Source of the DNA: Daucus carota subsp. sativus
Taxonomy: Eukaryota > Streptophyta > Magnoliopsida > Apiales > Apiaceae
Assembly (NCBI RefSeq): GCF_001625215.2
Contig: NC_030389.2
Location: 33,035,454-33,099,453 of the forward strand
Direction of reading: 5' to 3'
DNA: 64,000 bases
Below the pieces are notes generated by a model that saw only the letters and a list, made by a program, of their open reading frames with translations, searched no databases and had not been told where the DNA came from. Of this stretch, positions 12,049-22,335 are shown piece after piece (position 1 is the stretch's first letter; each line of letters opens with the position of its first letter). The position numbers and the translations under genes are program-made.

Positions 12049-12246
12049 GATAAGTGCAAATTTTTAATAAAATTTTAAGACAATAATTTAGTCAAGAAAA
12101 AATTATATAGCTACCAAAAAAATTAGTTTTAATAAGTTTCAGATGTGTGGATAATGGAATGTTCAAACATATATTTTTTCCAAAAAAAAAAAAAAGGAAA
12201 CAATTGTACTTTAAAATTCTTCACAAAAAACCATATAAGAGCTAAC

Positions 12247-12360
12247 GGCCCAATACCAAACGTTTAGGCCCAAACTTGACATTGAAAAGCCCAGGAATAA
12301 AAAGAAACAAAAGAGTACCAGGTACGATAATCTATTCATTTCTGGAAAATTAGGGTTTAA
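12247..12360 (+). promoter_or_regulatory. site II elements and telo-box
   Basis: Two GGCCCAA motifs (12247-12253, 12267-12273), a related AGCCCAG at about 12288, and a telo-box TTAGGGTTTAA at 12350-12360 lie directly before the ATG at 12378. Site II plus telo-box is the known signature of plant promoters active in dividing cells, such as those of ribosomal protein genes. Confidence 0.65.
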
Positions 12361-12377
12361 CAGCTACAGAGAAAACA

Positions 12378-12958
12378 ATGGAGAATGCAAATCGAAACAG
12401 AGAGTCGATGATGCCAATGTAAGATCAGATTCTTGCTTTCATTAGTTTCGTCACTGTTCTGCTCAAACACTATTTTTACTTTCTTGCAGGGAGAAGAGGG
12501 AGACGCCAACCACCAAAAACAAGAAAAGAATGCTGGCGACGTAAGATCATCTACAATTTTTTATTTTCTATTTTAATACCTTTAAATTAATTTTGCGCTC
12601 TCGATTCACCACAGGCCGAAGTATCCGACACCGCCTCCGTCGCCTCGGAACAAAAAACGAACGAGGTTCGTGTGGGTTGATCAACTAAACTGTTCTACAA
12701 ATATTTGTCCTTTCTTAACACATATTAGTTCTAAAATTTGACTTTCTTTGCAGGAAGGACAAGGAACAATCATCACAGACATCAAGCCCAGGTCTATCTG
12801 AAAGTTCCGAGTACAGGGCGAAGAAAAAGAAACCAGGGAAAAAGGCAAAGCTGGAAAAAAGGCTGAAAAAATTGAACAAGAAAATCCGTAAGCTGACCTT
12901 TGCAGTGGAAAAACTAACCCATGTTTTCAGTTTGAGTAAATTTGACATGTTCAACTAA
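12378..12958 (+). CDS. small very basic protein with C-terminal coiled coil, unrecognised
   Basis: Four exons, 12378-12418, 12490-12540, 12615-12665 and 12754-12958, give 115 residues. All three introns are phase 2 and the two middle exons are both 51 nt. The N-terminal two thirds is a low-complexity tail with basic clusters (TKNKKRM, RNKKRTR, EYRAKKKKPGKKAK) and a PTPPPSP motif; the C-terminal third (EKRLKKLNKKIRKLTFAVEKL) is a predicted coiled coil with leucine/isoleucine spacing. A nuclear or nucleolar location is inferred from the basic clusters and the telo-box/site II promoter. I do not recognise the family. The perfect frame across three introns makes a real gene likely. Confidence 0.65.
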
Positions 12959-13636
12959 GTAACAATTGAAGATATTTGTTCTGGATCTATTTAACTGTTG
13001 ACTGTGAACTGCTATTAATTGCTCTTAAAAAATCAATTTGGTGGTCTAATTCCTGGATTTTAATAGTAGTGATCTATGTTACGTTCTATGTTGTCTTGAG
13101 TATAATGATACTGATGTATGCTGTGCGTAGTGCGTTGTTGAGTAAAATCGTAGTAATCTAAGTTATGCTTAGAGCAGCATCTGATATAATCGTATAGTTG
13201 TGTTTGGTTTTTAGAATATGATGCTGCTTTTGCGTTCTTAATTAGTCAAGGGGTTTTTTAAACCTCTTTTACAGCATAGTCTTACAGTGCTTCCTATCAT
13301 CCAGAGAAGCATTTGGGAAAAACTTAGAGTAATTCCCATACAGGTTTGTCATGTCTTCAAGAACTAATTTGTGCCTCAATTTATATTGAATCACACTTTG
13401 TCTGTTTCATGTCATGCAAAATGGGGAATAGAAATGCACATATCTTCTTTCAAGTATATAATGCTTGCTTATTGAAACGAAATAAGACAAGCAAATATTT
13501 TTAATCTGCAATCAACAAATTAAAACATGTATAATTAGCATTAATAAATCTACAATAAAATATGAAAAATAAAGACTACACTCAGAACACAAGACCACCA
13601 TTAACATACCATAAAGAAACATTATTCAATGAAACT

Positions 13637-14322
13637 TTAATCAGACTCATCTGAGTCAGAAGAGTCAACACCCGGAATAAAACTGTACAGAACACTCCTG
13701 AATTGATTAACTTTCATCCTATGTAGTGTTCTATTGTTTTCAAGAACTTTAGCCTGTTCCTTGAGTTCTTCGTACTTCTTCTTCCAGGTTTCAACACTTT
13801 TGTTAAATTTATTAATTATGGTCTCCAATGCTTTGTTAGTGTTTTCAACATGCCTCTGTAGAGAACATTCAGAATCATCTAGAAACCTGTTAGTACTATT
13901 AGAATAACTGATTGGCAGAGTTTCAAACGAAGATGATACCTCTCCAATTTTAGGCTTCTTCTTTTCTTCAACCAGATCAGCAATGCTTCTGCATTTGTGC
14001 ATGTGATAGCAGGCCATGTCAAATATTTTACAGAAAGAAACAAAACTTAAGATAGTTTAATAATTTACCCATATTTTTCGTTAATTAAAACCGCTTGATG
14101 AATCAATTCCGACTGACGCTTCTCCATGTCTTGGAAGATGCCACTAAATTGTTCACTGGTTGATTCAACTTCTGTCACAAAAGCATTCGAAGCAATCACC
14201 AGATTGTATATTTCATCTACAATTGTATTCTTAATGTCCTGAAATCTCTTCCTCTTGGCAGCCTGGTTTGCAGCCTGGGATGAAGCCATGTTCTTCAGAT
14301 AAGTCAAATTAGTATATTCCAA
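13637..14322 (-). CDS. unrecognised coiled-coil protein with acidic tail (copy 2)
   Basis: Two exons, 14322-14069 and 13988-13637, give 201 residues, the same exon lengths (254 and 352 nt) as the copy at 7569. Counting by eye, about 53 of the 85 exon 1 residues are identical. KRKRFQ, AFVTE, QAVLINEKYG, EEKKKPKIGE and SSSF.TLPISY are unchanged and the acidic tail is kept (GVDSSDSDESD). The absence of any length change between the copies argues that both are under selection. It is head-to-head with the RPA-like gene at 14991, as copy 1 is with the gene at 9639. The start is either Met 1 or Met 12. Function unknown. Confidence 0.77.
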
Positions 14323-14930
14323 GATTTTATCCTTTGTATAGTTTGCATAGAAGAAACTGTTTTATAAATGACTCAAAAACTGAACGTAACTGCATTCAAT
14401 TTGGTTTTTTATAACTGCTGCATTTTATTTACAACTATAGACCACAAATTTCTTCTGAAACAAAACTGCATCCTTGAAATTTTCTGCCTGTTTTGCGTTA
14501 ATTTTGTTTTGTTAAATCTTTTCATGGAATCTTTGGTTCATCAAAGCTTCAGATAAATATGCTTCAAATTAATGATGCTCCGGTGAAAAAAATTAGGCTT
14601 CCATTGCAACATCCCTAAAATATCTTAAATAACATTTCTTTCATAAAATAAAAATGCGTTCCTCTATAATTTACAACTATGACAAATTTCAAAGATTAGA
14701 AAGAATTAGTTAGTCCAGTCAATCTATTATTCATCTCAGCTAAGAAATCTAAATATATATTAACGACGGTATATTTTAAAAGCCAAAAAACAAATCATTT
14801 TGTTCAATTTTTTCTAACCTAATATTGATTCGTAAAAAATTTACTGTGATACAAAAATTTTGGCGGTTTCCACTAATATTGCCACGTCCTAACAAAAAAA
14901 AAATAATACACGCAGAGTATTCATTACTTC

Positions 14931-14940
14931 TATATATTAA
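14931..14940 (+). promoter_or_regulatory. TATA box of the RPA-like gene at 14991
   Basis: TATATATTAA lies 60 bases before the ATG in the 0.67-kb space shared with the divergent coiled-coil gene. Confidence 0.5.
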
Positions 14941-14990
14941 CCTTGCCTACACAGTTCGATCGTAACTCCTTTCACTACACAACACACTAA

Positions 14991-16131
14991 ATGTCATCAC
15001 CTAACAAAGATGCAGAGTATTCTTTGAATATGGAGACGAAGTACCTTCATGATCTACACTTAGACGAAGAAGTTCTCTTCAGCATTGAAGTTACAGTGAC
15101 AAGAAAGTGGGCTGAGACTACATCAGATAATCGGGTTCATGGCATGAACCTCATTTTCGTTGACAAATATGTAACTAATTCATCCATGATTATTTTTACA
15201 CTGCATGATAGCCTATACAACTCCTCCTCACCCCGAATGAATGGTTGTTTTTTTACAGGATAATCGTAAACACTGCTGGGTACCTGTGGAATGTCTGAAT
15301 ACTGTTGCAAACAGGTTAACAGAAGGAAATAGTTATATTCTCAACAAATTTTCTGTACAACCATTCCTGCAGAATGACCGTTGTTTCGACGACGAGTTGC
15401 ATTTAGTTCTGAACGACAACTCGATCGTAACTCCCATCGACAGTAGCTCAGCTGGAATTCCAAAGGATGTTTTCCATTTCACAAACATGAGAAATCTATC
15501 AAATCCTGCTTCTGAGATAACATATTTGATAGGTAATAAACAATAAAATGAATTTCTGCATTATATACCATTATAAGACGTGGGAAAATTTTATTCAGTT
15601 CTATATCTGAATTTGTTTACTCTGCAGACGTTGTAGGTATTATCGAGGATTTGAAGCCTTTGGAAACGGTTGATGGTCCAAATTTATACGAAAAACATTT
15701 TTATCATCAATTTTATCTAACTGATCTCATGTATGTATTCTTCAAAGTTAAACTTCTATATTTAAAAATATCATACAAGGTTGTGTAAATAATAGTTCAT
15801 TAAAATATTTTCAACAGCCACCGTGTTCGTGTTAGATTTTGGGATGGTTTTGCCCTTCAATTTCAGAAAATTCTGAGGAACAACGTCAACAACCCACCCA
15901 TACTAACAATATCAAGTTGCAAAGTCATCAAAAATGAGTACACTGGAGAGATTACTATGCGGAATGTCAAAGCTACTAGGCTCTTCATCAACTATCACTC
16001 TGATGTCGAAACTAACCTTCGAAAAAGGTATTTCATACATATGATACAAACAACGTACAGGTTATAAATTACAATATTTAATCCAACACTATTTTTTTCA
16101 TTCAAGGTTTTGGGAGATAAACGGACTTTAG
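14991..16131 (+). CDS. short RPA70-like OB-fold protein (copy B)
   Basis: Five exons, 14991-15170, 15259-15532, 15628-15730, 15818-16027 and 16107-16131, give 263 residues. OB fold 1 runs from FSIEVTVTRKWAETTSDNRV to GMNLIFVDKYDNRKHCWVP. OB fold 2 starts DVVGIIEDLKPLETVDG, has the conserved RVRVRFWDGFALQFQ strand, and ends KATRLFINYHSDVETNLRKR. The last exon adds only RFWEINGL before the stop, so the zinc-finger and third-fold part of RPA70 is absent. The intron phases match the gene at 9639 at all four positions. Sequence is strongly diverged between the two, so the duplication is old. A single-stranded DNA-binding role is inferred. Confidence 0.85.
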
Positions 16132-16745
16132 TTGCGATGCAATATCAAGAAGTTGGTGGAACAACAATGTTGGATAGCTTTTTTATCTCCCCTATGTAAT
16201 GTATTGTAATTGTTGAATATTATATTCAGTAGCTTTTGCATGAGAAAAAATTGATACGAAAGCACAACTTATTGTTATTATTATTCAAATAATTCTCAGG
16301 AACACCAAAGTAACCATTACATGATTATGGAGACTAAGTATCATATTTAACTAATTCAAACAAATATGATACAAATACAATCAGACTAAGCTCGGTGAAT
16401 GGACCAAAAAAATTGACAAAATCAGAAACTTTTGCTCGGATAAACAATAGACTTAGATACATGTGCAGCATTTTAAGGGACTGGTGCAAAGGACAGTATT
16501 TATCAAAAAGTTAGCTGTAAGCACGCCTGTATTTACAACCCTTCTACATAGGCGGGAAAACTACATAGGGTTGCTGTCAAACATAGGTGATACAACTAAG
16601 CTATAATCTTCCACCTACCACAGAAATCATTAAATAAGTTGTGTTAAAATAAGACTACATCAACGTACCATAAGATCTACTACATTGAAGATTTAAAGGA
16701 TAGCTTCCATTATACTAAACTGCATTCTGGAAAAAATTAGGCTAT
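16132..16745. other. intergenic spacer
   Basis: About 0.6 kb between two RPA-like genes on the same strand. No ORF or repeat recognised; it should hold the 3' end of one gene and the promoter of the next. Confidence 0.5.
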
Positions 16746-19391
16746 ATGATGAACAAAATGGAATTCATCAATCATACTCCAATCACGAATCTGAATTCTT
16801 CAACCATGAAATGGACTATAAGAGCAAGAGCACAGGCTGTTTGGAAAGGAATCACCAGAGAAACGAAAGAATTTCGCGGTCTGAACATTTTGTTTGTTGA
16901 TGATTCTGTAAGTGCATTAACTACTTCACCATCTCTGTAACAATTTATCGTACGTGTAATTTATTTTGAAAGTATTAAATGCTATGTACAATCTATTTTC
17001 AGCGTTCGCGTATTCATGGATTTATTGCAGCAAAGTTGGCACCACTATTTGAAAAGGAAATCATGGAAGGAGATATCTATCAACTCACTAACTTCTTGGT
17101 TCAAGACTATACTGGACTCGAATTTAACCGGTGTGTTCGTTTTGAAAAACATATTTACTTCTCTCACTATACAAAAATGGAAAGATGCACATCAACTGCA
17201 TTAACTATACCAAAGATGGTGGTGGACCTTTTCCCTTTGAACGACCTTCGATCAATGGAAGAGGATAAACGATTTCTTTGTGGTACATCTTCCAAACATC
17301 AGCTCTTACATTAATGTATACTTTCTGTGATAATATATAGGTACTTAAAACCATGTCCTAATTTATTTGATTCAAAAAATATGTTCAAGATGTTTGTGGA
17401 GCAGTTAAAGATGCTCAAGACTTAAGAGACTACGTTAATGACAACGATGAGCAAAAACAGCAGAAGAAATTTACATTAACTGATGGAAGGTCAGGGATCT
17501 AATGCATCAATAATTTATTACCTAGATTCCTTTCTGTTGACAGAAAAAACCTATTTCGGTATGTCAAAATTTATATTTATGTGTAACAGCACCGATGTTA
17601 GTGTTACATTGTTTGATGATTTTGCAAAACAATTCGAAGACGCAATAAAAAATCTAGGAAGTGGAAATAAGTTCGTGATTATCTCCAGTGCAAAGATTGG
17701 AAAGTTTCAAGGTACAAAAATCGCATAAAGGATTACACAGTTCAAAACATAAGTTTTTTACGTTAATTATAACATCTTAATAACAAACCAATCTCAGATT
17801 TATATAGTATACCCTAAAAGTTGAATGTTATCTGGCTTAGGTGATGTGAACCTAACAAATTATCCAGCAACAAGGTTCTATATCAACCCTGACCACCATG
17901 CTGTTAGGAAATTGCAGAAAAGGTGTGAAACATGTTCGTACACATCTTCATTCAATATGATTGTGCATTGTCAATTTCTTATGATACTTATTTCATCATA
18001 TACAGAGCCGAAAAAAACAATTTTTTGGCTGAAAAGGAAGTAATACCTACTCAGGTGGAGATTGTTGCTATTGACGATATGTCTATCGCTGATATAAAAA
18101 ATATGAACAAAGAGGTGATAATAAATTAAATTCATTTTACATGGCATCCTTGCTTCTTCATTTTAAGCTATGATGTCAACTAATAAACGTTTAATGCAGG
18201 GAAAGGTGGGTTGCAAGGTGACTGTGAAGAAGATTAAAGAAGATTTAAACTGGTTTTGCTACATGTGCACAAAATGCAACTTAGAGCTTGATTTAATCGA
18301 TGGAAGATACAAGTGCAGTGAATGTGGTCGGTTCTTCCCCTGGCCACAAAAAAGGTATATAAAATAATCATTTTTCTGAGAAAAAAATTTAATGCATTTT
18401 TATGTGGTAATAAAATATGCGTGCATGATATTAGGTTTAGATTGTTTGTGCTCTGCACCGACAAAACTGGAGCGCTGCCATTAGTTCTAGGTGATCGAGA
18501 AATAAGACGACTAACCGGGAAGATGGTTTTTGATGTTGAGCTCGATCTAACAGAGGTTTGATACATTTTGCTTGAATTTGCTTCCTTGCTCCAAACATTA
18601 CAAGTATATATTCACTGACAAATTGCAATAGGAAGAAGACGGCAAGTTCCCACCTGTGCTTAAAAATATGCTCAACAAGGAATACGGTTTCACGATCTTG
18701 GTCAATGAAGAGAATATATTGAAGAACAGCGAGGTCTATGAAGTCTGTGACGTGCAAATAAATGTGGACGAAAGTGATGAAAACGCAGCGGATGTTCAGC
18801 AGATTTCGGAAGATGCTGAAGACGATCAAATCCTAGATGTTAGTTTTTTATCTAATCGATTAATCTTTAGAACATTATATAGCTGTAAACATCATAATTG
18901 GTAAATAACAATTATCATGCATGCAATAACAGGAGATGCACGTGGAAACAGAAACCTCGCGTAATAAGCCGAAGAAAATGGCCAAAAAAAAGCAGGAAGA
19001 GAAGATCAACGCGGGAGGTGGAAAACCAAAGCAGCACACTTCAGGAAGCAAAGAAAAAATCATCAAGATTAAAAAGGTTATAAAATATTTTTATGTTTAA
19101 ATATGTCATGCCTATTTTTCATCGTATAAATAATTATTAAACCTACCAACAGGAGAAAAATCCGAGCCAGGAAAAAACAAAGGTCAATGCAAACATGCAA
19201 TCGAAAAACCTCCCAAAAAAAAAGCCAGGAAACTCATCGAGGTGGTCAGTGAGAGTGACGATGAAGATATGACATTGAACAGTTACCAGCTAAAGAACAA
19301 GAAATATGGTAAGAAAAATTTTTATCTATGAAACAGTGAAAAAAAAGTCTCATCATATTAATACTTTATCTGAAATTGTTTGACAGGGTAA
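16746..19391 (+). CDS. RPA70-like protein with zinc-finger module and long charged tail (copy C)
   Basis: Exons: 16746-16907, 17003-17282, 17390-17489, 17590-17711, 17841-17922, 18006-18114, 18200-18354, 18435-18555, 18632-18838, 18933-19076, then a last part from 19153. OB fold 1 has KWTIRARAQAVWKGITRE; OB fold 2 starts DVCGAVKD; the C-terminal domain carries C-x2-C-x12-C-x2-C at residues 308-327, the RPA70-type zinc finger, followed by a further OB fold (RLFVLCTDKTGALPLVLGD). The tail is acidic and then lysine-rich. With the obvious last splice the frame stops at 19272 (533 residues); a different donor inside exon 10 (about 19017) keeps a better frame to a stop at 19391. Fold 2 is split by an intron (17712-17840) absent from the three paralogues. 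Confidence 0.85.
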
Positions 19392-19806
19392 AGAAACAAC
19401 AAATTGACGTAGATGGGAGATGGGGAGCATCCGCGTATATCTTTTGTTTTGGCAGCGTGGAGTTAAGACATGGCAGAAAATTCTGTTTGTTACAGAACTT
19501 TGGAAAACTACTTTTTCTGCTGTATTGCATAAAACTTTTGCTACAAAACAGTATTGTTGTCAGTTGTGTACTTAAAATCGACGAACTTTGTATTATTAAA
19601 TTGGAATCAAAACCTATTGTCCAAGGTGACATACTATGAACTGTGTAATGGATATTGATAATTTTTAAAAATATTGCAGGATCTAACAACATCACATCAA
19701 ACATAAAATCGACTTTCAACAACTTGATTTCTTCCCAATAACATTACCTCAAGTTAAGATTTGGAGATTAAACCCAGTAGGTTGAAGAGAGCAAACAACC
19801 GAAAAT

Positions 19807-21987
19807 ATGTCTCCAACAAAATTCAACTGTTTGTCTGAACTCAATGCTGGATCTTTCAACTGGAATATCAAGGTCAGGATTATAAGGAACTGGAAAGGTG
19901 TTTCAAACTCTGGTGATGCATGGAAAGGAATAAATATACTGCTGCTGGATGATAAGGTAGGAGCTGTACATTTTATTTTCTTAAGCTTGCATTCTGATTT
20001 GTTCCTGTCAGGATAGAACACTCCATAGTAGTAATATATATACATCTGTTTATTTCCAGAATTTTAGAATGCATGCATTTGTGCCGGGGAAGATTTTTGA
20101 AGAACAGGAAACAAAGCTGAAAGATGGGAACATTTGCATCTTTTCAAACTTCACAATTAAAGAATATGATAGTTCTGAGAAGTTTAGATGTGTTAACCAT
20201 GATAAACAAATAATCCTAACTAACTACACTCAGATTGAAAAAATAGACAAGGAGGACGGGCTCATCCAGAAAAATATGTTTGATTTTTATGATCTAAACC
20301 AATTGGAAACTATTGCTGACAAAAATCTATACCTAACAGGTTATGATCCTATTCTGGAATCCTTTTTCTACTTTTAATACACTTCGTAACTAAACAAACT
20401 GATTGTTTCCCTCTGTTATGTATCAAGATGTTGTCGGTATCATAGAGAATGATACCCCTATAGCTGATTTGGTTAATCGGTTCGGAAAAAAACAAAAACA
20501 GATCAAGTTCAACATTGTTGATGGGAGGTAATATTCTAAATTTTATAAAATATTTCCTGCATCAAAGAACAGTACCTAATAGAGATAGAACAAACGGTTT
20601 CTTTTTTCTCCGAAAGGGCCTCTGTAAATGTCTGTTTCTGGGATGCTATGGCTGAGAAATTCAATGATGCACTCGAAGATATTGAAGAATTTCCAACCAT
20701 AATCATCATAGCCAGTGCAAAAATAACCTCATGGCAGCCAGCAAGGCAGAACTCAAAGCAGTATGAGATAGCAAATGTCACAGCAACTAAGTTCTACATC
20801 AACTATGATGACAGGAGTGTAGTGGCACTTAGAAAAATGTAAGTTCTTCATCTATATTAGTTCAAATCTGCTTATTAAAATGACTAAAGCTGAGGGAAGA
20901 ATATAAATTATGTGAAACCATAAAAATATTCACAGGTATTCACAGGGGAAGTTTTCAAAATACAATTTCGTGAATCATGTCAAACCAAAGAATGAAACTA
21001 TTACAGTATCTGATCTAAAGAAGCTACCAGTGGAGTTTGTGGAGGTAATGGAAAAAAATGGAGAATATAATATTTGTACATTGAAATTAACATTGGCTGA
21101 ATTATAATAGCAACATCATATGCAGAAAGAGGTTATCTGCAAAATCAAGGTAAAAAAGGTTTTGGAAACAGGAGCATGGTTCAGGTATCATTGCACATCG
21201 TGCTACAAAACAATCGAGCTGAAGAATGGGAACCTTAAATGCTACAGATGCTATGATAGGAATGTTCCAGAACCAGATTTGAGGTATTGGCTTATCTTTT
21301 CCCTTAAATTATGTTATTCATATCATTATGTATTATTTAAAAATTATAAAAGCTATAAAAAATTTATTTCACAATCAAAATGCGTCGCTTAACCAGGTGG
21401 GAGATAAGTATTCTAGGAGAAGATGCAACTGGTGATATTGATATACTTCTTCTGGATCGTGAAATCAGAACTGTGTTCAATTTGGCAGTAATGGATTTTG
21501 ATGAAGAGGTACAACAAAAATATGATATTATTATGATGCTAAAACTGACTGCACATCTGATCTCACTTATCTAACACAGTACATATCAAATAGGTTATAA
21601 AATGCCCTAATGTTCCACAAATCATTAAGGCACTGGAAAATCAACATTTCGCAGTTAGAGTCAAGATTATGGAACCTAATGTTTTGAAACAGATGAACAC
21701 GTACTACTCTACTGGAATATATGCATTCCCAAAAGAAGACCTTAGACCCGAGGATGAAATGCTTACTCCACATTCAACAATTCCATCCACAATGACGCAG
21801 GTATCAAGAATTAGATTGCAACTACTAAACTATTCCTTATGAGATACCTAATATGTTTCTAACATTTAACCAGGAATCAGGACCAAGTTACCATATCGAG
21901 GATTTCTCAGATCCAAACTTAAAAAGTCCAGAAGTGGACAAGAGGCCGAGGAGGAAGAAGAAACTAACCAAAAAATATTGCGACTAG
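19807..21987 (+). CDS. RPA70-like protein with zinc-finger module (copy D)
   Basis: Nine exons join in frame: 19807-19956, 20060-20339, 20428-20527, 20617-20838, 20936-21044, 21126-21283, 21397-21508, 21594-21800 and 21874-21987, giving 483 residues. OB fold 1 has WNIKVRIIRNWKGVSNSGDA; OB fold 2 starts DVVGIIENDTPIAD and includes SVNVCFWDAMAEKF; the zinc-finger module has cysteines 310, 313, 326 and 329, followed by ISILGEDATGDIDILLLDRE and a final fold. It ends in a basic tail (KRPRRKKKLTKKYCD). Exon lengths 280, 100, 109 and 207 nt are shared with the gene at 16746, so the two are tandem duplicates. Predicted single-stranded nucleic acid binding in the nucleus. Convergent with the REM gene at 22336. 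Confidence 0.9.
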
Positions 21988-22335
21988 GTAAAAACACCAA
22001 TACTCCGACTAAGCAAAAATTAAAACTCTAATTATCAGAATATATGTTTTTATCATCCATTCAACTATGATAGACTATTTGCTCTGTATTCCTACAACAT
22101 ATGCAAACAGTGTTATTTTGACTGCTTAATGCTTTTTAATGTGTCTTCAATTAATATGTTCACTCAGAAAAAAATCGTTTCATATATCTGATCATAGTAA
22201 ATTTTGCAAACCATTAATATTTCTGATAAACATACGAGATCTTAGTTTATACCTGGATGAACTGGAACTTTTGAAAACAGTTTGAGGAACAAATCTTAGA
22301 CAACTATCATAACCATTTTAAAAAAACATGCATTC

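Noticed and set aside
18234..18829. Overlapping minus-strand frames of 110 and 130 residues in the RPA-like copy C
   Set aside because: They are antisense to well-supported exons, lack splice logic and show no protein features.
9639..21987. Helitron carrying the RPA-like genes
   Set aside because: No Rep/helicase sequence and no convincing TC...CTRR ends with a hairpin were seen.
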